A DNA stretch of 13,070 nt from Bordetella parapertussis (GTDB taxonomy: Bacteria; Pseudomonadota; Gammaproteobacteria; Burkholderiales; Burkholderiaceae_B), in contig CAMCWG010000051.1 of the NCBI GenBank assembly GCA_945882005.1, positions 1 to 13,070 of the forward strand. The letters are read 5' to 3'. The translations under genes were made by a program, and so were the position numbers. The notes under the pieces were generated by a model. The model was not told the DNA's origin, made no database searches, and saw nothing but the letters and a program-made list of their open reading frames with translations. Every line of letters begins with the position of its first letter. The first letter of the stretch is position 1. Of the stretch, positions 1-7,372 are shown piece after piece.

Positions 1-1
1 T

Positions 2-130
2 ATTGCTGATGCTGTGTATGACTGGTTGCCCACTGAAGAGCTGCGTCAACAGATACTGTCCGTAACCCTGAACTGCTCTACGACTTCCCTACATTTATTG
101 CGTAATACCATTTATTGCTTAATACGTTAG
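2..130 (+). CDS. possible 3' end of an upstream gene (partial)
   Basis: This frame is open from the left edge to a TAG at 128-130 and gives about 42 residues. The first 20 or so (through LPTEELRQQIL) look like ordinary soluble protein. The end of the frame runs through an AT-rich 17-bp tandem repeat (93-126), which is not typical coding sequence. I recognise no family. It could be the C-terminus of a gene that starts outside the window, or chance. The other two plus-strand frames close early. Confidence 0.25.
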   Translation: MADAVYDWLPTEELRQQILSVTLNCSTTSLHLLRNTIYCLIR

Positions 131-140
131 TGCTTTATCG
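93..140 (+). repeat. tandem 17-bp direct repeat upstream of dctP
   Basis: Two adjacent units, ATTTATTGCGTAATACC (93-109) and ATTTATTGCTTAATACG (110-126), match at 15 of 17 positions. A shorter, degenerate third unit follows (127-140, TTAGTGCTTTATCG). The array ends 11 bases before the Shine-Dalgarno of dctP, where a promoter and operator are expected. Each full unit contains a TTGC(G/T)T-like and a TAATAC-like hexamer. TTGCGT (98-103) with TAATAC (120-125), 16 bases apart, is a weak candidate promoter. A direct-repeat operator for a regulator of the transporter is an inference. Confidence 0.55.
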
Positions 141-151
141 TTTTTACCCAT

Positions 152-158
152 AAAGGAG
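152..158 (+). promoter_or_regulatory. strong ribosome binding site of dctP
   Basis: AAAGGAG lies 8 bases before the ATG at 167. It is the best Shine-Dalgarno in the window, as suits a binding protein needed in excess over its permease, and it fixes the dctP start. Confidence 0.85.
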
Positions 159-166
159 ACTTCCCA

Positions 167-1162
167 ATGAAACGACGCAACATGCTCGCGCTCTCGGCCT
201 TGGTTTCGGCTGTATGCGCATTTTCTATGCCTTCGATTGCAAGTGCCCAGACAGTGTTAAAGATGGGCTGGACTACCGCTGATAGTCCTACGGACCCTTA
301 TTCGGTTGGTGCGCGTGCTTTTAAAGAAGCCGTTGAAAAACTGTCGAAAGGTTCTATTCAAGTTCAGATGTACCCAAACCGCCAGCTCGGTGAAGAAAAG
401 CAAGTCATGGAAGGCGTACGTTTCGGTACCGTTGACGCTGCGATCATTACAAACGCCGTGATTGCTCAGATTGAGCCTGCATTCCAGATCAATGACCTAC
501 CATTCCTGTACTCCAACGAAGCCCAGGCTCAAAAAGCATTGGACGGAAAGATTGGCGCTGAGTTGTCTGCCATGTTAGCTAAAAAGAACATTATTGTTCT
601 TGGTTACATGGAAGGCGGCTTCCGCCAGATGATTAACAACAAGAAGCCCGTGTCAATGCCGGCTGATGTTAAAGGTGTGAAGTATCGCGTGATGCAGAAC
701 CCACTGTTCATCGATATGTTTACCTCACTCGGTGGTGCTGCAGTGCCAATGGCTTGGGGCGAAACCTTTACTGCCGTTCAGCAAGGTACGATCGACGGTC
801 TTGAAATCCCGATCGCTGTGATCGATAGCAGCAAAATGTATGAGGTCACGAAGTTCTTGTCACTGACCAATCACACGTACTCGGCGATCGAACTGATTAT
901 TTCGAAGCGTACGATGGATAAGCTGACACCTGAGCAACGAGCCGCTGTTATCGAAGCCGGTAAAGTGGCAACCGCAGCACAGCGTAAAGCCGCTGGTAAC
1001 AATGTCAAGGACTTGTTAGCCGGTCTGCAAAAGAAAGGTATGACTGTTAACAGCGTTGGTGATGTTGCTGCTTTCCGTCAGTCCGTACAGCCTATCTACG
1101 ACAAAGCTAGAAAGACTGTCGGTGATTCGCTGGTGAATCAAGCGCTCGACGCAGTTAAATAA
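167..1162 (+). CDS. dctP: TRAP transporter substrate-binding protein (DctP family)
   Basis: Periplasmic solute-binding subunit of a tripartite ATP-independent transporter. It captures a small, probably carboxylated, substrate and delivers it to the DctQ-DctM permease. The 331-residue product starts with a classical signal peptide (charged MKRR, hydrophobic core, predicted cleavage after ASA near residue 27). The mature part has the hallmarks of the DctP family: the NRQLGEEKQVMEGVRFGTVD stretch, and YRVMQNP with Arg174 at the position that usually clamps the substrate carboxylate. Length is normal and the strong AAAGGAG site supports the start. dctQ follows after 14 bases, so the three genes form one operon. 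The exact substrate cannot be read from the sequence. C4-dicarboxylates, sugar acids and other organic acids are all possible. Confidence 0.95.
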   Translation: MKRRNMLALSALVSAVCAFSMPSIASAQTVLKMGWTTADSPTDPYSVGARAFKEAVEKLSKGSIQVQMYPNRQLGEEKQVMEGVRFGTVDAAIITNAVIAQIEPAFQINDLPFLYSNEAQAQKALDGKIGAELSAMLAKKNIIVLGYMEGGFRQMINNKKPVSMPADVKGVKYRVMQNPLFIDMFTSLGGAAVPMAWGETFTAVQQGTIDGLEIPIAVIDSSKMYEVTKFLSLTNHTYSAIELIISKRTMDKLTPEQRAAVIEAGKVATAAQRKAAGNNVKDLLAGLQKKGMTVNSVGDVAAFRQSVQPIYDKARKTVGDSLVNQALDAVK

Positions 1163-1176
1163 ATAAGGCTATCTGT

Positions 1177-1647
1177 ATGCGCCGCTTTTGTGATGTTGTC
1201 GAGAAGGTTCTTAAGTACGCAGCAGTCGTTATCGTGCTGCTCATGCTTTTGGCTTTGGCGGCGCAGGTTTTCTTGCGCTATGTGTTTGGCGTTTCTCTGT
1301 CCTGGAGTGAGGAGTTAGCGCTTCTTGGCTTTGGATGGGTTGTGGTGATTGCGACAGCCATCGGCGTGCGTCATATGACGCACGCGCGTATGGACTTGCT
1401 TTTGAACGTTTTACCCTCCGCGCTGCAGTGGGTGCTTGAGCGCCTGATTGCTTTGATGCTCTGCGGGCTTGGGCTGTTCCTTGCATATTACGGCTGGGAT
1501 TACATGGTGGAGACGCGCGGCGCAACGTCAGCAGCGATTGGTTTTCCGATAGAGTTGCTGTACGCGCTCGCACCAGCCTTTGGTGCTTTGTTAGCTTTGT
1601 TTTCTTTTGAGCGTTTATTGCCGCACGCGGAGTCGTTAAATGAGTAG
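1177..1647 (+). CDS. dctQ: TRAP transporter small permease (DctQ family)
   Basis: Small membrane subunit of the TRAP transporter, which pairs with DctM and is required for uptake. The 156-residue product has four hydrophobic segments, at roughly residues 12-34, 45-65, 85-107 and 124-144. It carries the family pattern of a first helix ending in FLRYVFGVSLSWSEELA, with the Trp-Ser-Glu-Glu turn typical of DctQ. A short AAGG sits before the ATG. The end overlaps dctM by 8 bases (1640-1647), implying translational coupling. Family membership is clear, but sequence divergence in this family prevents any statement about substrate. Confidence 0.92.
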   Translation: MRRFCDVVEKVLKYAAVVIVLLMLLALAAQVFLRYVFGVSLSWSEELALLGFGWVVVIATAIGVRHMTHARMDLLLNVLPSALQWVLERLIALMLCGLGLFLAYYGWDYMVETRGATSAAIGFPIELLYALAPAFGALLALFSFERLLPHAESLNE

Positions 1648-2908
1648 CACCGCTTGGTTATTGTCGGCTGGTTTTGGCGTGTTGATGCTAATGGGCGTGC
1701 CCTTTGCGTTCGGTATTGGTATCGTCGTTGCGCTATCACTCGTTGTGTCCGGCATTGAACCGATGCTCATGCCACAAAGTATGGTGGCCGGCACCCAGTC
1801 ATTTTCTCTGCTTGCGATCCCATTCTTTATGCTTGCTGGTGAGTTGATGACTGCGGGCGGTTTGTCAGCCAGATTGGTCAAGGTGGCAGATGTATTTGTG
1901 CGCCATCTCACCGGTGGCCTCGGACACGTCACTGTTGTCGCCGCAACCGTGTTTGCTGCAATTTCTGGGTCCGCACCCGCAACGACTGCCGCGATCGGTG
2001 CAATTATGATTCCCGCGATGGCTGCTCGGGGCTATGACAAAGGGTTTGCTACCGCGCTGGCGGTGAGCGCGGGAATCCTAGCTCCGCTAATCCCCCCTTC
2101 GATTGCGTTTGTGATTTGGGGTGTGATTGCCGAGCAATCTATTTCGCGACTGTTTAGTGCCGGGATTGTGCCTGGACTCATCATGGCGCTGGGCCTCTCC
2201 GCAGTATGTTGGCTTTATGCGCGGCGCAATAACATTCCTGTGCAGGCGCGCGCGTCCTTCGCCGAAATTCGTCTTGCCCTGCGTGATGGTATCTGGGCTC
2301 TCCTTGCACCAGCGATCGTCCTCGGAGGAATTTACGGTGGGGTATTCACCCCAACTGAGGCTGCGGTCGTAAGCTGCGTGTATGCGATTCTCGTTGGCAT
2401 GTTCATTGAGAAGCGACTGAAAATTGCAGATATTGGACCTATCGTTTGGCGGTCCTTGAAAATCACTTCGATCGTCATGGCGATCATCATGTTTTCGACT
2501 GGGTTCGGGATTCTTGTTGCACAAGAGCAGCTCGCGCCCAAGCTCGCAACATGGCTGTCGGCAAATATCCAAGAGAAGTGGCTGATGCTACTTGTCCTGA
2601 ACATTGCTTTCTTCTTGCTCGCTGCCGTGATGGATGAGATCGCCATTATGGTGGTTTTGGGGCCTTTGCTGATCGCAATCGCTAACAGCTTTCAGATTGA
2701 TCCGATTCACTTCGGTACGATCATTGTCACGAACGTTGCAATTGGTATGGCGGCGCCACCGATTGGTTATTGCTTGTTTGTCGGCATGGCTATCAGTGGG
2801 CTCAAGCTCAGCGATGTGGCCAGTAAGATCTGGCCGTTCGTTGGCGTCATGCTCGTGGTGCTGATGTTGGTGACGTACGTCCCAGGCTTCTCGCTGGCAT
2901 TCCAGTAG
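1640..2908 (+). CDS. dctM: TRAP transporter large permease (DctM family)
   Basis: Main translocating subunit of the TRAP transporter. It moves substrate across the inner membrane using an ion gradient (usually Na+), not ATP. The 422-residue product is hydrophobic throughout, with about 12 predicted membrane segments, and has the usual length. Diagnostic blocks are the ISGSAPATTAAIGAIMIP region (about residues 109-126), the GYDKGFATALAVSAG...LIPPS block just after it, and NVAIGMAAPPIGYCLFVGM in the second half, corresponding to the substrate- and ion-binding loops of each half. The ATG overlaps the dctQ stop region (ATGAGTAG), so translation is coupled. The operon ends 34 bases before the convergent queC stop. 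Confidence 0.95.
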   Translation: MSSTAWLLSAGFGVLMLMGVPFAFGIGIVVALSLVVSGIEPMLMPQSMVAGTQSFSLLAIPFFMLAGELMTAGGLSARLVKVADVFVRHLTGGLGHVTVVAATVFAAISGSAPATTAAIGAIMIPAMAARGYDKGFATALAVSAGILAPLIPPSIAFVIWGVIAEQSISRLFSAGIVPGLIMALGLSAVCWLYARRNNIPVQARASFAEIRLALRDGIWALLAPAIVLGGIYGGVFTPTEAAVVSCVYAILVGMFIEKRLKIADIGPIVWRSLKITSIVMAIIMFSTGFGILVAQEQLAPKLATWLSANIQEKWLMLLVLNIAFFLLAAVMDEIAIMVVLGPLLIAIANSFQIDPIHFGTIIVTNVAIGMAAPPIGYCLFVGMAISGLKLSDVASKIWPFVGVMLVVLMLVTYVPGFSLAFQ

Positions 2909-2942
2909 ATAAATTTGCCACTGTGTAAGGCGGCAAGCTTAA

Positions 2943-3635
2943 TTACTTGAACTTGGCATCCAGAGGGTCTGCGATGCCAACTTCACTGAAGCCCTTTGCC
3001 CGCAGCAGACACGAATCACATTGTTTGCATGGCGCGCCATTCGGTGCAGGGTCGTAGCAGCTCGTGGTCTCTGCGAAATCAACGCCTAGCTCCATGCCTT
3101 TGCGAATGATGTCCGCTTTGGTCATTTTGACGAGTGGTGCACGAATCTTGAGGCGCTGATGGCCCTCTACCCCAGCTTGCGTCGCTAAATTTCCGAGATG
3201 TTCAAAGGCGGCAATGTACTCAGGGCGGCAATCTGGGTAGCCGCTGTAATCCATGGCGTTGACGCCTACAAAGATGTCTTGCGCACCGAGTACTTCAGCC
3301 CAGCCTAACGCGAAGCTCAAAAAGATTGTGTTGCGGGCCGGCACGTATGTGATCGGTATGCCGGTCGAAATGTCTTCAACCGTATGTCCCTTAGGTACGG
3401 GAATATCGGCTGTGAGTGCTGATCCACCAAAGCTGCGTAAATCGATGTCTAAGATGACATGACGTGCGACGCCACGCAGTTTTGCAAAGGCAGTTGCTTT
3501 CTCAAGCTCAATCGAATGACGTTGCCCATAGCGAAAGCTCAAAGCGAAAACTTCAAAGCCTTCGTCCTGAGCAATCGCGAGTGATGTGGTTGAATCTAAT
3601 CCGCCACTCAGTAAACACACGGCCCTTTTTGACAT
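2943..3635 (-). CDS. queC: 7-cyano-7-deazaguanine synthase QueC
   Basis: Converts 7-carboxy-7-deazaguanine plus ammonia and ATP to preQ0, the precursor of queuosine in tRNA. The 230-residue product has the N-terminal PP-loop SGGLDS (residues 10-15) that binds ATP. It also has the four zinc cysteines of the family near the C-terminus: Cys193 in TSCYDP, then Cys203, Cys206 and Cys209 in CKQCDSC. The length is typical. It begins 14 bases after the mmsA stop on the same strand, with only a weak ribosome site, so it is probably read from the mmsA transcript. No other queuosine gene is in the window. The family call is secure. Confidence 0.97.
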   Translation of the reverse strand: MSKRAVCLLSGGLDSTTSLAIAQDEGFEVFALSFRYGQRHSIELEKATAFAKLRGVARHVILDIDLRSFGGSALTADIPVPKGHTVEDISTGIPITYVPARNTIFLSFALGWAEVLGAQDIFVGVNAMDYSGYPDCRPEYIAAFEHLGNLATQAGVEGHQRLKIRAPLVKMTKADIIRKGMELGVDFAETTSCYDPAPNGAPCKQCDSCLLRAKGFSEVGIADPLDAKFK

Positions 3636-3649
3636 GCGTGACTCGACAC

Positions 3650-5173
3650 TTATTTTGAGGTTGGCATGACGAACTCGGCACCTTTGCCGATTGTTTCTGG
3701 CCAGCGTTGCATAATCGATTTTTGTTTTGTGTAGAAGCGCACGCCTTCTTCACCATAGGCATGCATATCGCCAAACAAACTCTTTTTCCAGCCACCAAAG
3801 CCGTGCCATGCCATGGGTACAGGAATCGGTACGTTGATGCCGACCATACCTACTTGAATGCGACGTCCGAACTCACGTGCGACGTTACCGTCGCGGGTGT
3901 AGCAGGACACACCATTACCGAACTCATGCGCGTTGATGAGGTCGACAGCTTGAGCGAAATCTTTGACGCGCACGCATGATAGGACTGGTCCAAAGATTTC
4001 TTCTTTGTAGATGCGCATCTCGGGGGTCACATGATCAAACAGAGAGCCGCCGGTAAAAAAGCCTTGCTCGTGCCCTGGCACTTTTAGGCCACGGCCATCG
4101 ACGACTAGCTTCGCACCTTCTTTCGCGCCGATATCGATATAGCCTTCGATGCGCTCTAGCGCTTGGCGCGTGACAATTGGACCCATCTCCGCATCGAGCT
4201 CCAGGCCATTCTTGATTTTCAAGGTTTTTGCGCGCTCGGCCAGCAAAGGTACGATTTTGTCCGCAACATCGCCCACCAGGACTGCCACTGAGATTGCCAT
4301 GCAACGCTCGCCGGCTGAGCCGTAGGCTGCGCCAATCAGGCCGTCTACAGCTTGTTCGATATCGGCATCGGGCATCACAACCATATGGTTTTTGGCGCCG
4401 CCCAGTGCTTGCACGCGTTTGCCAAGATCGGCGCCACGTTGATAGATATATTGGGCAATCGGTGTTGAGCCGACAAAGCTGATGGCTTTGACGTCTGGGT
4501 GTTCGAGCAAGCCGTCGACAGCAACTTTGTCACCCTGCAAGACGTTAAAGACGCCATCAGGCAGGCCAGCTTCTTTCAGCAGTTGCGCCATAAAGATTGC
4601 TGCGGACGGGTCGCGTTCGCTGGGCTTCAAAATAAAGCAGTTACCGGCAGCAATCGCGACGGGAAACATCCAGCAGGGAACCATGCAGGGGAAGTTAAAC
4701 GGAGTGATGCCCGCGACTACGCCTAGCGGCTGACGTAAGGTCCAGTTATCGATTCCGGTCGATACTTGGTCAGTGAAATCGCCCTTTAGTAGTTGTGGAA
4801 TGCCACAGGCGAACTCGACGATATCAATGCCGCGCATGACTTCGCCCTGCGCATCCGTAAAGACCTTGCCGTGCTCCTGCGTAATGATGGAGGCGAGCTC
4901 GTCTTTACGTGCGTTGAGCAAAGCTAAAAAGCTATTCATGATCCGCGACCGACGCAGGGGCGGTGTGTCAGCCCAGGCCGCGAAGGCGCTCTTGGCGCTG
5001 GCAACGGCAGCGGCAACTGTTTCGGTCGAGGCCAGTTCCACTTTGCGCGAGGCCTGGCCCGTGGCAGGGTTAAAGACGTCCTGACTGCGCGCGCCGGCGA
5101 CGGCGACAGACTTGCCTTGAATCCAGTGTGAGGCGAGGGCGGGAATGGCGGGCATCGGAGGCTGCTTGGACAT
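3650..5173 (-). CDS. mmsA: CoA-acylating methylmalonate-semialdehyde dehydrogenase
   Basis: NAD-dependent aldehyde dehydrogenase that oxidises methylmalonate semialdehyde (and malonate semialdehyde) to propionyl-CoA (or acetyl-CoA) with loss of CO2, as in valine, beta-alanine or inositol breakdown. The 507-residue length fits. Visible features are the PFNFP motif with Asn160, the nucleotide-binding FVGSTPIA (233-240), LGGAKNH (257-263), and the catalytic Cys291 in GSAGERCMA, the signature that separates MmsA from ordinary aldehyde dehydrogenases. AAAGGA (5180-5185) lies 6 bases before the ATG. It heads a two-gene unit with queC and is divergent from the fatty acid block. No 3-hydroxyisobutyrate dehydrogenase or inositol gene is adjacent, so its pathway here is open. 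Confidence 0.95.
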   Translation of the reverse strand: MSKQPPMPAIPALASHWIQGKSVAVAGARSQDVFNPATGQASRKVELASTETVAAAVASAKSAFAAWADTPPLRRSRIMNSFLALLNARKDELASIITQEHGKVFTDAQGEVMRGIDIVEFACGIPQLLKGDFTDQVSTGIDNWTLRQPLGVVAGITPFNFPCMVPCWMFPVAIAAGNCFILKPSERDPSAAIFMAQLLKEAGLPDGVFNVLQGDKVAVDGLLEHPDVKAISFVGSTPIAQYIYQRGADLGKRVQALGGAKNHMVVMPDADIEQAVDGLIGAAYGSAGERCMAISVAVLVGDVADKIVPLLAERAKTLKIKNGLELDAEMGPIVTRQALERIEGYIDIGAKEGAKLVVDGRGLKVPGHEQGFFTGGSLFDHVTPEMRIYKEEIFGPVLSCVRVKDFAQAVDLINAHEFGNGVSCYTRDGNVAREFGRRIQVGMVGINVPIPVPMAWHGFGGWKKSLFGDMHAYGEEGVRFYTKQKSIMQRWPETIGKGAEFVMPTSK

Positions 5174-5325
5174 GCTGAATCCTTTAGTGTTCGCAAAATA
5201 GATAAATAATCACTTGCCGTATTGTAAGACGCTGTAGGATGTGTGAAGTGGGAATCCGCTGGGTAATTGTTCGTTCTGCTTGATCTTGGTTAAACTTTGC
5301 CTTTCCTTCGGAGCGATCCCCCATT
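5174..5325. promoter_or_regulatory. divergent intergenic control region, mmsA / fatty acid block
   Basis: These 152 bases separate the divergent mmsA and fabL-like starts and must hold both promoters. The mmsA side is AT-rich (around 5191-5215). On the other side, TTGTTC (5268-5273) and TAAACT (5291-5296), 17 bases apart, form a weak sigma-70-like candidate for the fatty acid block. GGAG (5310-5313) lies 12 bases before the ATG at 5326, a slightly long spacing. I see no convincing palindromic operator. Confidence 0.4.
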
Positions 5326-6081
5326 ATGAGTCTGCCCCTGTCCGGCAAAGTTGCCTTAGTCACCGGAGCCGCTCGCGGCATTGGACGCGCTTGCGCGCTT
5401 AAGCTGGCATCGGCCGGTTGTGACATCATCGCCAATTACTACAACAGCTCGGATGAGGCTGAAGCGGTCTGTGCAGAAGTGCGTGCGATGGGTCGCCGTG
5501 CGATCGCCGTGCAAGCCAGTGTCGGCGTGCCTGACAGCGTGGCTGAGATGTTTGAGATCATTACCAAAGAATTTGGACGTTTGGACATCGTGATTAGCAA
5601 CGCAGCTTCTGGCGTTTTGAAGCCCGCGATGGATATGACCCTCAAGCACTTCCGCTGGTGCCTTGAAACCAACGCGTTTGCAGTCAATCTGCTGGCACAG
5701 CACGCAGCCCCGCTCATGAAAGATGGCGGGCGCATCATTGCCATGTCAAGCCTGGGTGCACAACGTGCGATGCCGCATTATGGGTTTATCGGCGCCTCCA
5801 AAGCAGCGTTAGAGTCCCTGGTGCGGTCGCTTGCCCAAGAGCTGGGCCCCCGTGGCATTCGCGTTAATACCGTTTCAGCGGGCGTCGTTGATACCGATGC
5901 TTTAAGCCACTTTCCAAACCGTGATCAGGTGCTGTCGGAGTTCGCTGCACGTACACCGGCTGGCCCGAGCCTGTTGCCAACTAACGTTGCCGATGCGGTC
6001 TATCTGTTGTGTTTGCCCGAGGCTGCTTGGGTTAATGGCCATACCCTCGTGGTGGATGGCGGCTTTGCGATTTCGGGTTGA
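5326..6081 (+). CDS. fabL: FabL-type enoyl-ACP reductase (SDR family)
   Basis: NADPH-dependent reductase predicted to reduce the enoyl-ACP double bond in each elongation cycle. The 251-residue SDR fold starts with the cofactor motif TGAARGIG (residues 14-21). The family-deciding features match the Bacillus subtilis FabL enoyl reductase as I recall it: NAASGVL in place of NNAG, SSLG, a catalytic Tyr152 and Lys159 spaced Tyr-x6-Lys (ketoreductases have Tyr-x3-Lys), and DTDALSHFPNR followed by TPAG near the C-terminus. First gene of the block. Its TGA overlaps a possible TTG and lies 5 bases before the ATG of the next gene. FabL is best known from Bacillus, so a copy inside a proteobacterial accessory cluster is unusual. 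The alternative is another FabL-like SDR of different specificity. Confidence 0.85.
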   Translation: MSLPLSGKVALVTGAARGIGRACALKLASAGCDIIANYYNSSDEAEAVCAEVRAMGRRAIAVQASVGVPDSVAEMFEIITKEFGRLDIVISNAASGVLKPAMDMTLKHFRWCLETNAFAVNLLAQHAAPLMKDGGRIIAMSSLGAQRAMPHYGFIGASKAALESLVRSLAQELGPRGIRVNTVSAGVVDTDALSHFPNRDQVLSEFAARTPAGPSLLPTNVADAVYLLCLPEAAWVNGHTLVVDGGFAISG

Positions 6082-6086
6082 TCACG

Positions 6087-6845
6087 ATGGCATTTGAATC
6101 AGGACTTTCGGGCAAGGTTGCGATCGTCACAGGCGGTTCGCGTGGCATTGGTCGCGCCATTGTCGAGCTGTTGGCAGGTCAGGGCGCCAACGTGACTTTC
6201 TTTTACCGCGGCAACCAAGCAGCGGCCGATGAGGTTGTCGCGTGTGTGCATGCCTCGGGGGGCCAAGCTACCGCAATGCAGGTCGATGTGAGCGACTCGG
6301 CTGCCTGTGCCGCCGCAGTCGAAGCCGTAGCCGAACGCTGGGAGCGGATTGATATTCTGGTGAACAATGCCGGCATCGTGAGAGACAATTTGATGGCCGC
6401 AATGGAGGATGACGAGATTTCGGACGTCCTCAGCACTAACGTTGGCGGCGTTTTCAATGTGACCCGCCCAGTGATCCCCTACATGATGTCTCAACGGTCC
6501 GGACGAATTGTGAATTTGTCCTCGGTTGCCGGTAATAAGGCTGGCAGAGGACAGGCCAATTATGCGGCGAGCAAAGGGGCCGTAGATGCTTTGACGCGCG
6601 CGTTAGCCGTTGAGCTGGCACCCCGCAAAATCTTGGTCAACGCAGTGGCGCCAGGTGTGATTGAAACAGAGATGTCACAGCAGGTCCGTGAGCTGGCGGA
6701 AGACGAGGTTAAGCGCAATATCCTCCTCAAGCGCTACGGACTGGCCCAAGATGTGGCAAATGCTGTCGGATTCTTAGTGTCAGATCTCGCCAGTTATGTA
6801 ACAGGACAGGTACTCTACGTGGATGGCGGCTTTAAAATGGGCTAA
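6087..6845 (+). CDS. fabG: FabG-type 3-oxoacyl-ACP reductase
   Basis: NADPH-dependent ketoreductase converting 3-oxoacyl-ACP to 3-hydroxyacyl-ACP. About 252 residues with all the classical SDR motifs: TGGSRGIGRA near the N-terminus, NNAG in the middle, a catalytic Ser in the NLSSVAG segment, and Tyr159 with Lys163 (YAASK), followed by the NAVAPGVIETEM loop and the C-terminal YVDGG. I chose the ATG at 6087, which begins MAFESGLSGK. A TTG at 6078 that overlaps the upstream stop would add three residues and cannot be excluded. There is no clear ribosome site, so translation is probably coupled to the reductase just upstream. It pairs with that gene to supply both reductive steps for the block. 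Confidence 0.9.
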   Translation: MAFESGLSGKVAIVTGGSRGIGRAIVELLAGQGANVTFFYRGNQAAADEVVACVHASGGQATAMQVDVSDSAACAAAVEAVAERWERIDILVNNAGIVRDNLMAAMEDDEISDVLSTNVGGVFNVTRPVIPYMMSQRSGRIVNLSSVAGNKAGRGQANYAASKGAVDALTRALAVELAPRKILVNAVAPGVIETEMSQQVRELAEDEVKRNILLKRYGLAQDVANAVGFLVSDLASYVTGQVLYVDGGFKMG

Positions 6846-6877
6846 TTGCTCCTTTTTTACCTTTGGATTGGCACTTT

Positions 6878-6897
6878 TCAGGGCGGGATTTCCCTGA
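6878..6897 (+). promoter_or_regulatory. inverted repeat in the gap between fabG and the ACP gene
   Basis: TCAGGG (6878-6883) and CCCTGA (6892-6897) form a perfect 6-bp inverted repeat around an 8-base spacer. They lie in the only sizeable gap of the block (6846-6943, 98 bases). A T-rich stretch lies upstream, not downstream, so this is not a standard terminator. A TAAAAT hexamer (6907-6912) follows as a possible -10 box without a clear -35 partner. Operator, attenuator or mRNA processing hairpin are all possible. The ACP gene has its own GGAG at 6934-6937. Confidence 0.35.
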
Positions 6898-6943
6898 TAC
6901 TTGGGTTAAAATGACGCGCGCTGACACATATTTGGAGTAAATC

Positions 6944-7372
6944 ATGGCTGAAGCAGTCATCTCGAAAGAAGAAATCATGGCGGTTTTCCCAACCGTCCAA
7001 AAAACGATGGCCGATGCCTTAGGCTGCGATGTCGATGACATCAAACTCGACGTATCCTTGATTGAAGGTCTGGATGCTGAATCGATCGATTTTCTCGATA
7101 TGGTGTTTCGCCTTGAGCGCGCCTTCAAAATCAAAGTGCCTCGTGGCAAGATCATTGAAGACGTTCGCGGTGACATGGCCGTGGCTGACTTTGAGCAAAA
7201 CGGCATCCTGACCGAAAAAGGGTTGGTCCGTTTGCGTGAATATCTTTCTGAAATCGACGCTTCGCGTTTCAAAACTCCAATGCGTGTTGATCACATCGCA
7301 CGCTTGTACACACCAGAAACCTTTTGCAAGCTAGTGATCCGCGCTCAGCGTGCATCACAAGCCGCTGGCTGA
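6944..7372 (+). CDS. dedicated acyl carrier protein, long form (AcpXL-like)
   Basis: Carries the growing acyl chain on a phosphopantetheine arm. In the 142-residue product, the segment around residues 32-64 reads as an ACP core: Ser47 in AESIDFLDMVF aligns with the attachment serine, followed by RLERAFKIKVP, the helix II-III pattern shared with rhizobial AcpXL (which has DSLDFLD and FGIKIP). The usual Asp-Ser-Leu is Glu-Ser-Ile here. The protein is about 50 residues longer than a normal ACP, with the extra length mostly at the C-terminus (about 95-142, basic and hydrophobic, containing DHIARLY and CKLVIRAQRA). GGAG lies 6 bases before the ATG. The stop overlaps the next start (TGATG). Function as a dedicated carrier is inferred from the neighbours and the fused phosphopantetheinyl transferase. 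Confidence 0.85.
   Translation: MAEAVISKEEIMAVFPTVQKTMADALGCDVDDIKLDVSLIEGLDAESIDFLDMVFRLERAFKIKVPRGKIIEDVRGDMAVADFEQNGILTEKGLVRLREYLSEIDASRFKTPMRVDHIARLYTPETFCKLVIRAQRASQAAG

Noticed and set aside
2915..2936. TTGCC/GGCAA inverted repeat between dctM and queC as a terminator
   Set aside because: Only 5 bp of stem with a 12-base loop and no T-tract on either side; too weak to call.
167..5173. Functional link between the TRAP transporter and mmsA
   Set aside because: They are convergent, not in one operon, and nothing in either sequence identifies a shared substrate.
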